DNA of 64,000 nucleotides from Alexandriicola marinus (GTDB lineage Bacteria > Pseudomonadota > Alphaproteobacteria > Rhodobacterales > Rhodobacteraceae): assembly GCF_004000435.1 (NCBI RefSeq), contig NZ_RBVZ01000006.1, positions 1 to 64,000 on the forward strand, in the 5' to 3' direction. The notes under the pieces were generated by a model. The model was not told where the DNA came from, made no database searches, and saw only the letters and a program-made list of their open reading frames with translations. The position numbers were made by a program, and so were the translations under genes. Below are positions 43,204-54,032 of the stretch, in pieces. The first letter of the stretch is position 1. Every line of letters begins with the position of its first letter.

Positions 43204-43830
43204 ATGGCCATGATCACGGAAATCGAGGATTACTTCGCGCGCGGGTGCGGCCGCTGCGACCGGTTCGACACGTCCGATTGCTCGGCGCGGATCTGGCAAC
43301 CCGGTCTGAGCCTGCTGCGGGCGATCTGCCGGGAGGCCGGGTTGTCCGAGCATGTGAAATGGGGCCATCCCTGCTATATGCATGCCGATCGAAACATCGC
43401 GATCATCGGTGCCTTTCGGGGGGATTTCCGACTGAACTTCTTCAATGCCGGCCTGATGAAGGATCCCGAAGGCGTGCTGGAACGGCAGGGCCCCAACACG
43501 CAGACACCGGGCATGATCAGCTTTTCCTCGAACGACGGGCCCGCAAGGCTGGCCGACACGATCAAGGCCTATCTGGAGGAAGCGAAATCCTATGCCGAGG
43601 CCGGGATCACCGCGCCGAAACCCAGCCAGAGCATCGAACTGCCCGAGGAATTGCTCGAGGCCCTCGACAGCGACCCCGAACTGGCCGAGGCGTTCCACGC
43701 CCTGACCCCGGGTCGGCAGAAAAGCTATGCCATCAACCTGAACGGTGCCAAGAAGACCCAAACCCGGATCGCCCGGATCGAGAAGTTCCGTCCGAAGATC
43801 CTGGCCGGCAAGGGCGCGACAGAGCTTTGA
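43204..43830 (+). CDS. YdeI/OmpD-associated family protein (DUF1801-like)
   Basis: The 208-residue cytoplasmic protein combines a DUF1801-like N-terminal half (HVKWGHPCYMHADRNIAIIG, then FRLNFFNAG) with a C-terminal YdeI-type tail (LTPGRQKSYAINLNGAKKTQ, then TRIARIEKFRPKILAGKG). Both parts are standard for YdeI homologues, which are linked to stress tolerance in some bacteria, but the biochemical function is not established. RBS AAGGAGG precedes the ATG. The gene stands alone and converges on the RTX-like gene, 18 bases away. Confidence 0.75.
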   Translation: MAMITEIEDYFARGCGRCDRFDTSDCSARIWQPGLSLLRAICREAGLSEHVKWGHPCYMHADRNIAIIGAFRGDFRLNFFNAGLMKDPEGVLERQGPNTQTPGMISFSSNDGPARLADTIKAYLEEAKSYAEAGITAPKPSQSIELPEELLEALDSDPELAEAFHALTPGRQKSYAINLNGAKKTQTRIARIEKFRPKILAGKGATEL

Positions 43831-43848
43831 ACGCCGATCGGCGCCGGG

Positions 43849-45054
43849 CTAGAGGAAGATAAAGTCGGTTTCGGTGATCCCCGCCACACCGTCCATAGTC
43901 AACGTTCCCCCGCCGAGTGTTGTCATGTCGATGACAAGGGTTTCGGTCGCACTGTGCCACGTGACGCCGATCTGGTCCGAAAGGGCGGAACCGAAACCAG
44001 AGAATACCACAACATCGAGGCCCACGTTGAAATCGGTGATGACATCGTCACCAAAGCTGCCCTTGAAGACGAAACGGTCCGCACCGAGCTGAACATCGAC
44101 CGAATCGCCGAATCCACTGAGCTGATCCGCCGTGTAATCCCCCGTCATGACCTCGTCGGCGCTGCCCGACACAATGATGTCATCGCCGAACACGACGTCG
44201 ACCGCCGCAAAGTAGGCCTGATCCGCGTCACCATAGAGCGCGGTCGTCATCTCGTTTCCCGTCAGCACATCGTCGCCGAATTCGACGCGGCCGATCACCT
44301 CGTTGGCCGGAAATGCATCGTGAAATGCACTGAAGACATCGCCGTAGATCACCATTCCACCAATAAGAACGTCATCGCCGAACGTCACTTGAGTGCTGCC
44401 CGCGCCCTCCGGGCCATTATCCGGGACGATCTCGAAATAGTAGGCATCACCGACAACCTCATGGGCCGCCATCGTCGAGATCACATCCTCGCCGGTCTGG
44501 ACGATCGCGTGTCCGTCTCCGGACAGGATTGTCAGCCCGTAGAAATCTCCGAAAATGCTGCCGTCGCCCTCGAAGGAAACGATCGTGTCACGCCCCGCGA
44601 CAAGGGTGCATGTTCCGGTGTCGACTGCGTTCACGATTACTGCTTCGGCGTCTCCGGACAGAAGCATTCCGGGCCCGGACCCGAAGAGAAAGTCGTCGCC
44701 CAATTCGACCTTTGCGGCCGCACCGTCTCCGGCCGTGATCATCAGCGCCAGAACATCGCCGACGACCTGGCTCTGCCAAGGACCATCGACAAAGGCGAAC
44801 AAGAGATCGTCCCCATAGGAGATCGTCCCGTCTCCGGGGTCGTCGAAAAACTCGCTGTATGAGCCGAGATAATCCCCGGAAACGAGGACGTCCGATCCTG
44901 AATAGATGCCGATATCGTTGCCCGCGCCTCCTGCGGGGACAAGTGGCGACTGACCGGTTTCGACAGACTCGACAATGACGTCATCGCCATCGGTCGACGC
45001 TCGCAACGCAGCAGGGCCGAACTGGAATGCACTTTCAAATCTTTGATAAACCAC
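43849..45054 (-). CDS. RTX-like acidic tandem-repeat protein, putative type I secretion substrate
   Basis: The 401-residue, very acidic protein has no N-terminal signal peptide. Ten tandem units of about 28-38 residues have a Gly-x-Asp step (for example FGDDVLIGG) at residues 23, 53, 81, 119, 154, 188, 226, 260, 290 and 324. In most units a second step of the type hydrophobic-x-GD (IYGD, LYGD, VVGD) follows 12-18 residues later. The C-terminal DRFVFKGSFGDDVITDFNVG is like the end of serralysin-type RTX proteins. Type I secretion is suggested, but no transporter is nearby. Translation starts at GTG 45054, preceded by CGGAGAA. It lies 203 bases after preA on the same strand. Confidence 0.65.
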   Translation of the reverse strand: MVYQRFESAFQFGPAALRASTDGDDVIVESVETGQSPLVPAGGAGNDIGIYSGSDVLVSGDYLGSYSEFFDDPGDGTISYGDDLLFAFVDGPWQSQVVGDVLALMITAGDGAAAKVELGDDFLFGSGPGMLLSGDAEAVIVNAVDTGTCTLVAGRDTIVSFEGDGSIFGDFYGLTILSGDGHAIVQTGEDVISTMAAHEVVGDAYYFEIVPDNGPEGAGSTQVTFGDDVLIGGMVIYGDVFSAFHDAFPANEVIGRVEFGDDVLTGNEMTTALYGDADQAYFAAVDVVFGDDIIVSGSADEVMTGDYTADQLSGFGDSVDVQLGADRFVFKGSFGDDVITDFNVGLDVVVFSGFGSALSDQIGVTWHSATETLVIDMTTLGGGTLTMDGVAGITETDFIFL

Positions 45055-45257
45055 CGTAATTTCTCCGCGGCACTTTGTTACTTCAACAATGGAAACGACG
45101 ATACCCGATCAGATCGCGATGAAAACACAATCAAGGTTGCGCCGCTGAAAAACCGCGCACCCATGCCATGCCCTGGATTGCGCTGGCAAAAGGCTCGATC
45201 GGGTCAGGGCGTCGACAAGACAGACCCGTCCCGATCAAACCGATTTCGATACCGGGC

Positions 45258-46562
45258 CTACTCCGCCGCTTGCGCCGCTGGGTTGTTCGGATGGGTCGTC
45301 CAGTTGGCGTAGTCGGCCTCGACGGTCTTGCCGGTGCGGGGATCGACCTCGCCGGGCGTCATCGGCACCATCGTGATGCAATCCTCGACCGGACAGACAT
45401 CGACACAGAGGTTGCACGCAACGCATTCGGCGTCGATTACTTCGAAGACACGGTCCGGCGACATCGAGATCGCCTGATGCGACGTGTCTTCACAGGCGGC
45501 ATAGCAGCGCCCGCATTTGATGCAGGCATCCTGATCGATCTTGGCCTTTGCGACGTAGTTGAGGTTCAGATATTGCCAATCGGTCACGTTGGGCACGGCC
45601 CGGCCGATGAAATCGGCGGTGGAGGTATAGCCCTTCTCGTCCATCCACTGGCTCAACCCGCGCTTCATCTCTTCGACGATGCGGAAGCCATAGGTCATGG
45701 CGGCGGTGCAGACCTGCACATTGCCGGCGCCAAGGCTCATGTATTCGGCCGCGTCGCGCCATGTCGTGACCCCGCCGATCCCGCTGATCGGCAGGCCCGC
45801 CGTTTCCGGATCGCGCGCGATGTCGGCCACCATGTTGAGCGCGATGGGTTTGACCGCAGGACCGCAATATCCGCCATGGCTGCCCTTGCCGTCGATCGAC
45901 GGCTCCGGGCTCATCGTGTCGAGGTTGACGGAGGTGATCGAAGAGACCGTGTTGATCAGGCTGACCGCATCCGCGCCGCCATTCTTCGCCGCCCGCGCCG
46001 GATAGCGGATGTCGGTGATATTCGGCGTCAGCTTCACGATGACAGGCTTGTCATAATTCTGCTTGCACCAGCGGGTCACCATCTCGATGTATTCGGGAAC
46101 CTGGCCAACGGCCGCACCCATGCCCCGTTCGCTCATCCCGTGCGGGCAGCCGAAATTCAGCTCGATGCCGTCGACACCGGTTTCGGCCACCCGCGGGAGG
46201 ATCCGTTTCCATGCCTCTTCCTCGCACGGCACCATGATCGAGGCGATCAGGGCCCGGTCCGGATAATCCGCCTTGACCCGCGCCATTTCCTCGAGGTTCA
46301 CCTCGAGGGGGCGGTCGGTGATCAACTCGATGTTGTTGAGCCCCAGCACCCGCCGGTCCGCGCCATAGACCACGCCATAGCGGGGCCCGTTGACGTTGAC
46401 GATGGGCGGGCCATCCTCGCCGATGGTCTTCCAGACCACGCCGCCCCAACCGGCCTCGAAGGCGCGGCGGACGTTGTATTCCTTGTCTGTCGGCGGTGCC
46501 GAGGCAAGCCAGAACGGGTTGGGCGAGGTGATCCCCAGAAACGTCGTCGTCAGGTCGGCCAT
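45258..46562 (-). CDS. preA: NAD-dependent dihydropyrimidine dehydrogenase subunit PreA
   Basis: The 434-residue protein has an N-terminal dihydroorotate-dehydrogenase-like FMN barrel (LTTTFLGITSPNPFWLASAP, and ELNFGCPHGM containing the active-site region). C-terminal ferredoxin motifs CIKCGRCYAAC and CVACNLCVDVC bind two 4Fe-4S clusters. Together with PreT it reduces uracil and thymine to the 5,6-dihydro forms using NADH. An AGGAGG ribosome site precedes ATG 46562. It follows preT after 80 bases that contain two perfect hairpins. The product goes to HydA. Confidence 0.93.
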   Translation of the reverse strand: MADLTTTFLGITSPNPFWLASAPPTDKEYNVRRAFEAGWGGVVWKTIGEDGPPIVNVNGPRYGVVYGADRRVLGLNNIELITDRPLEVNLEEMARVKADYPDRALIASIMVPCEEEAWKRILPRVAETGVDGIELNFGCPHGMSERGMGAAVGQVPEYIEMVTRWCKQNYDKPVIVKLTPNITDIRYPARAAKNGGADAVSLINTVSSITSVNLDTMSPEPSIDGKGSHGGYCGPAVKPIALNMVADIARDPETAGLPISGIGGVTTWRDAAEYMSLGAGNVQVCTAAMTYGFRIVEEMKRGLSQWMDEKGYTSTADFIGRAVPNVTDWQYLNLNYVAKAKIDQDACIKCGRCYAACEDTSHQAISMSPDRVFEVIDAECVACNLCVDVCPVEDCITMVPMTPGEVDPRTGKTVEADYANWTTHPNNPAAQAAE

Positions 46563-46589
46563 GTCTTGATCCTCCTATGCTTGGCGGGG

Positions 46590-46636
46590 CCGCGATCTTT
46601 CAAAGATCGCGGACAAGAGTTTTTTGAAAAACTCTT
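46590..46636 (-). repeat. Two adjacent perfect hairpins between preT and preA
   Basis: Positions 46590-46612 form CCGCGATCTTT, one central base, and the exact complement AAAGATCGCGG. Positions 46615-46636 form AAGAGTTTTT, two bases, and AAAAACTCTT. Both stems are perfect (11 and 10 pairs) and only two bases separate them. Neither is followed by a U-tract in the preT-to-preA direction, so they are not classic terminators. They could affect mRNA stability or translation of preA, or be a dispersed repeat. Confidence 0.8.
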
Positions 46637-46642
46637 TCGCCC

Positions 46643-47971
46643 TTACCCGATCAGGGCCCCGTGGATGTCTTCCGCCGCATCGCGCCCTTCGGCAACGGCG
46701 GTCACTGTCAGGTCGTCACCGCCACTGGCGCAATCGCCCCCGGCCCAGACGCCGTCGGCCGATGTCCGGCCCGCCCCGGTGACCGCGATCTTGCCGCAAG
46801 CCAGTTCAAGCCCGCCATCGGTGGTCAGAACCTGCCCGATTGCCTTGAACACCTGATCCGCCGGCAGGCGAAGGGTCTCGCCCGTCCCCGTCAGGGATCC
46901 GTTCCGTTCGGCGGTGTATTCCAGCTCGATCTCTGCGACGGACCCGTTTCCGTGAACGGCCACCGGCATCACGTTGAACATCAGGCGCACTCCCTTGGAG
47001 GCCGCCAGATCCTGCTCGTAGCGGCTGGCCGGCATGCGATCGCGTCCGCGACGATAGGCGATGGTCACCGTCTCGGCCCCCAGAAGACGTGACTGAAGCG
47101 CGGCGTCGATAGCCGTCATGCCGCCGCCGATCACGACGACGTTGCGGCCCACCGGCAGATCGCGCAGGTCACGGGCCTGCCTCAGATCGGCAATGAAGCC
47201 CACGGCGTCTTCGACCCCGTCGCGCGCCTCGCCTTCAACGCCCAGCGCGTTCACCCCGCCCAGACCCACGGCGAGGAAGACCGCGTCATGATCGGCACGC
47301 AACGCGTCGAGGCTCAGCCCCTCACCGAGGGCCTGCCCGGTCTCAATGGTGATGCCGCCGATGCCCATCAGCCAGTCGACTTCGCGTCCGGCGAAGTCGT
47401 CCACCGTCTTGTAGGCGGCGATCCCGTATTCGTTCAGACCACCCGGCTTGCCCTTGGCTTCGAAGATCGTGACGTCGTGGCCTTTCATGGCCAGCCTGTG
47501 CGCACAGGCAAGACCGGCCGGCCCGGCACCCACGACAGCGACCGTCTTGCCCGTCGGTTCCGCCCGGACGAAGGGATGCCCCTGCCGTGCCATCAATGTA
47601 TCTGTGGCATATCGCTGGAGCCGTCCGATCTCGACCGGCTTGCCCTCGGCGGCCTCGCGCACGCAGGCCTCTTCGCACAGGGTTTCGGTCGGGCAGACCC
47701 GGGCGCACATGCCGCCGAGGATATTCTGCTCAAAGATCGTGACGGCCGCCGCCTCGGGCTGACCGACCTGGATCTGGCGAATGAACAACGGAATATCAAT
47801 CGCTGTCGGACAGGCCGTCACGCAAGGTGCATCATAGCAGAAATAGCATCTATCGGCCGCGACGGCGGCCTCGTGGGACGCAAGCGGAGCATGAAGATCG
47901 TCGAAATTCCGGGCAATTTGCGTCGCGTCCAGACGGCCCGCCGCTATTCCCTGGGTCATCGGATCAGGCAT
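46643..47971 (-). CDS. preT: NAD-dependent dihydropyrimidine dehydrogenase subunit PreT
   Basis: The 442-residue protein is of the glutamate-synthase-beta-like FAD/NAD family. N-terminal cysteine motifs CYFCYDAPCVTAC and GGMCARVCPTETLC bind 4Fe-4S clusters. FAD-binding VAVVGAGPAGLACAHRL and NAD-binding VVVIGGGMTAIDAAL follow, and the protein ends VWAGGDCASGGDDLT. It passes electrons from NADH to PreA for pyrimidine reduction. Start at ATG 47969-47971, following AGGGAGTG. The 158-base region to copA holds both promoters. A half-like GGTCAAAATTTTATCAA at 48013-48030 is too degenerate for me to call a RutR site. Confidence 0.92.
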   Translation of the reverse strand: MPDPMTQGIAAGRLDATQIARNFDDLHAPLASHEAAVAADRCYFCYDAPCVTACPTAIDIPLFIRQIQVGQPEAAAVTIFEQNILGGMCARVCPTETLCEEACVREAAEGKPVEIGRLQRYATDTLMARQGHPFVRAEPTGKTVAVVGAGPAGLACAHRLAMKGHDVTIFEAKGKPGGLNEYGIAAYKTVDDFAGREVDWLMGIGGITIETGQALGEGLSLDALRADHDAVFLAVGLGGVNALGVEGEARDGVEDAVGFIADLRQARDLRDLPVGRNVVVIGGGMTAIDAALQSRLLGAETVTIAYRRGRDRMPASRYEQDLAASKGVRLMFNVMPVAVHGNGSVAEIELEYTAERNGSLTGTGETLRLPADQVFKAIGQVLTTDGGLELACGKIAVTGAGRTSADGVWAGGDCASGGDDLTVTAVAEGRDAAEDIHGALIG

Positions 47972-48073
47972 GTCACACTCCCTGGTCGTCCTTTTCGATT
48001 TCAGCCTGCCACAGGTCAAAATTTTATCAAACGGTAAATTTTCAGCAGAATGAAAACTTTGGCGCCTGAAGGC

Positions 48074-48104
48074 TTGACCTTCCAGTCACTGGAATCTCTA
48101 TCTG
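48074..48104 (+). promoter_or_regulatory. CueR-type copA promoter with 19-bp spacer
   Basis: Minus-35 TTGACC (48074-48079) and minus-10 TATCTG (48099-48104) are separated by 19 bases, the overlong spacer used by MerR-family activators. A perfect 15-bp dyad TTCCAGTCACTGGAA lies at 48080-48094 within the spacer. It drives copA, with cueR as the downstream partner. Confidence 0.85.
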
Positions 48105-48129
48105 CAGTTTGAAAGTGAGGGATTTCCCC

Positions 48130-50594
<2,465 letters not shown>

Positions 50595-50598
<4 letters not shown>

Positions 50599-50999
50599 AC
50601 ATTTCGCGCACATCGGAACGCACGGGGCTGCCGCCCAAGACGATCCGGTATTACGAGGATATCGGCCTCGTCCATCCGAACCGGTCGGACAACGGATACC
50701 GTGATTTTTCAGAAACCGACGTGCACAAGCTGGCGTTTCTGGGCCGGGCACGCGGGCTCGGCTTCTCGATCGAGCAGTGTCGCGACCTGCTTGCCCTTTG
50801 GGAGGATACCGATCGGGCCAGCGGCGATGTACGCCGGATCGCGCGCAACCACCTTCAGGAGATCGAGGCCAAGATCGAGGGGCTTTCGGAAATGCGCGAT
50901 ACGCTGTCGAACCTTGTCTCCTGTTGTTCCGGCGACGACCGGCCCGATTGTCCGATCCTGGAAAGTCTTGCCGGTGAGGGCCACAAGGCCCGGAACTGA
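50595..50999 (+). CDS. cueR: MerR-family Cu(I)-responsive regulator CueR
   Basis: This 134-residue MerR-family protein has helix-turn-helix [20 protein letters not shown] followed by EDIGLVHP. A long dimer coiled coil and the metal-binding loop [12 protein letters not shown] follow, with the two cysteines spaced as in CueR/HmrR. The absence of other metal signatures indicates Cu(I)/Ag(I) specificity. It activates copA by unwinding the 19-bp-spacer promoter at 48074-48104. Its start overlaps the copA stop, giving a self-contained feedback operon. The last residues EGHKARN are typical of rhizobial/rhodobacterial HmrR. Confidence 0.92.
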
Positions 51000-51036
51000 T
51001 GCGCCCACCCGAACCGGGAAAAGGCTGATCGAGGCA

Positions 51037-51069
51037 CTGGTATGATCTCAGGTCGGGAACTGGCCCTAT
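51037..51069 (+). promoter_or_regulatory. Candidate TauR-binding tandem element upstream of tpa
   Basis: CTGG at 51037-51040 is repeated as CTGGCCCTAT at 51060-51069, start-to-start 23 bp. The same arrangement and much of the intervening sequence (ATCnCAGG, then TGGCCCTAT) recur before xsc. The second copy differs at two positions from CTGGACYTAA, my recollection of a published TauR motif. It lies about 78 bases before the tpa ATG. Confidence 0.65.
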
Positions 51070-51146
51070 TGATCCGGTGAAAGCGGTCGCAATGATGACG
51101 TGATCCGGCGCACTCTTTTCAGGGATTCGCGCCCGCCCGCCATCCC

Positions 51147-52544
51147 ATGAACGTGGAGACCGCCATGGATACCCTGCAGCAGAACGACCCGCGCGACGTC
51201 ATCGAAGCTGACCGCGCGCATGTCTGGCACCACCTGATCCAGCACAAGCCCTTCGAGACGATCGATCCGCGGATCATCGTCGAAGGCAAGGGCATGAGGC
51301 TTTGGGATATCACCGGCAAAGAACATCTCGACGCGGTCTCGGGCGCGGTCTGGACGGTCAACGTTGGCTATGGCCGGACCCGCATCGCGAATGCGGTGCG
51401 CGACCAGCTGGAAAAGATGTGCTTTTTCGCAGGCGCCGCGGGAACGATCCCCGGCGCGCGATTTGCCGAGCGGCTGATCGAAAAGATGCCGGGTCTGAGC
51501 CGCGTCTACTACGCCAACTCGGGGTCGGAGGCCAACGAGAAGGCCTTCAAGATGGTGCGCCAGATCGCCCACAAGCATTACGGCGGCAAGAAGAACAAGA
51601 TCCTCTATCGTGACCGGGATTACCACGGCTCGACCATCACGACGATCTCTGCCGGCGGACAGGACGAGCGCGGCATGCAATACGGCCCCTTCACACCGGG
51701 TTTCGTCCGCGTGCCGCATTGCCTCGAATATCGCGCGCAGGACGGGCTGGCCGGCCCGACCTATGGCGAAAAGGCCGCCGAAGAGATCGAGAAGGTCATC
51801 CTTGCCGAAGGGCCCGACACCGTGGGCGCCCTTTGCCTGGAGCCGATCACGGCGGGCGGGGGCATTATCGTGCCGCCCAAGGGGTATTGGGAAAAGGTGC
51901 AGGAGATCTGCCGCAAGTACGACGTTCTTCTGCATATCGACGAGGTGGTCTGCGGCCTTGGCCGGACGGGCAAGTGGTTTGGCTATCAGCAATTCGGCGT
52001 CGAACCCGATATCGTGACGATGGCCAAGGGCGTGGCCTCGGGCTATGCCGCGATCTCCTGCTGCGTGACGACGGAACGTGTCTTTGACATGTTCAAGGAC
52101 GACACCGACAGGCTGGGCTATTTCCGCGATATCTCGACCTTCGGCGGCTGCACCGCGGGGCCGACGGCTGCGCTCGAGAACATGGCGATTATCGAGGAGG
52201 AGGAGCTTCTGGCCAATTCCGCCGCCATGGGCGAGCATTTCCACGACAGGCTCAACGAGCTGATGGAAAAGCACGAGATCATCGGCGATGTGCGCGGCAT
52301 GGGCCTGTTCCAGGGTGCGGAACTCGTGACCGACCGCGCCACCAAGGAGCCCGCCGACGAGAAGCAGGTGATGGCCGTGGTGGCCGATTGCATGCAGCAG
52401 GGCGTGATCATCGGGGCCTGCAACCGGTCCATGCCGGGTTACAATAACACGCTTCTCTTTGCGCCGTCACTGATCGCCACCAAGGACGACATCGACCGGA
52501 TCACCACCGCCGTCGACAGCGCGCTTGGCCGTGTCTTCGCCTGA
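51147..52544 (+). CDS. tpa: Taurine:pyruvate aminotransferase
   Basis: The 465-residue class III aminotransferase closely resembles Tpa. It has HVWHHLIQHKPFETIDPRII near the start, YYANSGSEANEKAFKM, DEVVCGLGRTGKWFGYQ and the PLP lysine in TMAKGVASGYAAIS. It transfers the amino group of taurine to pyruvate, giving sulfoacetaldehyde and alanine. Xsc, encoded 3 kb downstream, consumes the sulfoacetaldehyde. The ATG at 51147 has only a weak ribosome site. A tandem CTGG element shared with the xsc promoter lies about 78 bases upstream. Confidence 0.92.
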   Translation: MNVETAMDTLQQNDPRDVIEADRAHVWHHLIQHKPFETIDPRIIVEGKGMRLWDITGKEHLDAVSGAVWTVNVGYGRTRIANAVRDQLEKMCFFAGAAGTIPGARFAERLIEKMPGLSRVYYANSGSEANEKAFKMVRQIAHKHYGGKKNKILYRDRDYHGSTITTISAGGQDERGMQYGPFTPGFVRVPHCLEYRAQDGLAGPTYGEKAAEEIEKVILAEGPDTVGALCLEPITAGGGIIVPPKGYWEKVQEICRKYDVLLHIDEVVCGLGRTGKWFGYQQFGVEPDIVTMAKGVASGYAAISCCVTTERVFDMFKDDTDRLGYFRDISTFGGCTAGPTAALENMAIIEEEELLANSAAMGEHFHDRLNELMEKHEIIGDVRGMGLFQGAELVTDRATKEPADEKQVMAVVADCMQQGVIIGACNRSMPGYNNTLLFAPSLIATKDDIDRITTAVDSALGRVFA

Positions 52545-52550
52545 TACAAT

Positions 52551-52580
52551 CGCCCGGTCGGCCCATGATCTGGCCGGGCG
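52551..52580 (+). terminator. GC stem-loop downstream of tpa
   Basis: CGCCCGG at 52551-52557 pairs with CCGGGCG at 52574-52580, six bases after the tpa stop. No U-tract follows. It may be a weak terminator in the convergent gap between tpa and the FAD oxidoreductase. Confidence 0.35.
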
Positions 52581-52684
52581 CTCGCCTTGGTTCCGAGAGG
52601 ATTCCGCCGGCTAATCCCTCAGCCTCCGCCGTGTTCTGAATGGGCAGCGCTGGCCCGCGTCGCGACCCGCTGGCCTGGCTGACA

Positions 52685-53890
52685 TCATGCCGGTGCCGGA
52701 GGTGTCTTTCCCATTTTCTGACGCAGCATCACCATCACGTATTGCGGCATCTTGCGGACGACGCGTTTCAGGATGGTGGGGTATTCCAGTTCGCCGCCCA
52801 GAAGTTCCATGTATTGGCGCTTGAGCGTGACGGAATGGGTGAACATGTATTCGAACGCCTTCTCGCCCGAGGGGCGGGACAGGATCGGGCGAATGATCCG
52901 CGCGATATTGAGCGAGCGGTGGATTTCGCGCAGCTTGCGGCGATAGATGTGGACGGGCTCCCCCGAGATGCCGGGCTGCATCGCCTCGAACGCGGCCTCG
53001 GCGGCGAACCGGCCCGATTGCATGGCAAAGGCAATCCCTTCGCCGGTGATCGGATCGACAAGCCCCGCCGCGTCACCGGCCAGCAGGATATTGCCCCGGC
53101 CCGGCCATTTGCGCACATCCCCGAAGGGCAGGAAATGGCCCTTGTATTTCTTGATATCCGGATCGACGCCCAGCGTCTTGAGGTAGCCCGCCATGGCGGT
53201 CTTCATGTTCGGGTTGGCCGCGTGGATGCCGCCCACGCCAACGGTCGTCGTCTTGGATTTCGGGAACCACCAGCCATAGCCCCACTTGGCCGCGGCAAAG
53301 TCGATCCGGACGGGATCGTCCGGGCAAAGATGGTTTCCGTCGAGTTCCACCTCCAGCGCGAACCCGATCCGTTCATGATCGAAGGCACGACCATAAAGCG
53401 TCCGGGCGACCATGGAATTCACGCCATCCGCACCGATCAGAATCTTGTAGCCGATCCGCCGCCCATCGCGCATCTCGACCGCGGACTCGTTCTCGTCGAT
53501 CGCGGCGACCGCCTGCCCGGTCATGTCGACGGCACCGGCCTCGATCGCGTGTTTCAGGCAGATGTGATCGAGGTCCCAGCGCATGGTGACATAAAGCGGC
53601 GGCACATCGTCCATCGCGCTCAGCTTCTGGCCGTTCATCCAGAACTCGATCTCGGTCTTGGGGCCGAAGAATTCGGGATCGAGGTCGCGTTCGAAAATCT
53701 CGGTGTAATACTGCTTGGACCGGCCCGAAAACAGCGCGCCGCACAGCTTGTCACGCGGGAAGGATTGCTTGTCGATGATCGCGACGGACAGGCCCTTCTT
53801 GAGGGCGGTGTACGCAGCCGAAGACCCCGCGGGCCCTGCGCCAATGATGACGATATCGAAACTCTTCTGCGTCGCCGTGTCCGCCGTCAT
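52685..53890 (-). CDS. FAD-dependent oxidoreductase, geranylgeranyl reductase family
   Basis: This is a 401-residue flavoprotein. It has the FAD Rossmann motif DIVIIGAGPAGSSAAYTA, the conserved FPRDKLCGALFSGR loop of the geranylgeranyl reductase/GGR family, and the second FAD motif GNILLAGDAAGLVDPITGEG. Members saturate isoprenoid chains of quinones or chlorophyll side chains, or act on other lipids. There are no pigment genes nearby, so the substrate is open. It is leftward, convergent with tpa and divergent from tauR (142 bases between starts). Start at ATG 53890. Upstream in-frame residues lack similarity. Confidence 0.75.
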   Translation of the reverse strand: MTADTATQKSFDIVIIGAGPAGSSAAYTALKKGLSVAIIDKQSFPRDKLCGALFSGRSKQYYTEIFERDLDPEFFGPKTEIEFWMNGQKLSAMDDVPPLYVTMRWDLDHICLKHAIEAGAVDMTGQAVAAIDENESAVEMRDGRRIGYKILIGADGVNSMVARTLYGRAFDHERIGFALEVELDGNHLCPDDPVRIDFAAAKWGYGWWFPKSKTTTVGVGGIHAANPNMKTAMAGYLKTLGVDPDIKKYKGHFLPFGDVRKWPGRGNILLAGDAAGLVDPITGEGIAFAMQSGRFAAEAAFEAMQPGISGEPVHIYRRKLREIHRSLNIARIIRPILSRPSGEKAFEYMFTHSVTLKRQYMELLGGELEYPTILKRVVRKMPQYVMVMLRQKMGKTPPAPA

Positions 53891-54032
53891 GATCGCGCCC
53901 CTTGAAATGCGTCTCACCATTGCCCCAGAGCACGCCCGAAAGTCCAGACCTGCCGGGTCGGACACTCCGGCAGGATCTTGCCGCGCCCCCGCCATCAGTC
54001 CAAACTAGGCCGGCGTTAGAGCCAGGCCAGCC

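Noticed and set aside
48013-48030. Half-like RutR site GGTCAAAATTTTATCAA upstream of preT
   Set aside because: Only one half resembles TGGTCAA and the palindrome is broken. I would need a matrix score before calling it.
53938-54014. CTGGACTTT-like and TTGGACTG-like sequences on the minus strand upstream of tauR
   Set aside because: They resemble the TauR half-site, but their spacing is about 57 bases and not the 23 bases seen before tpa and xsc.
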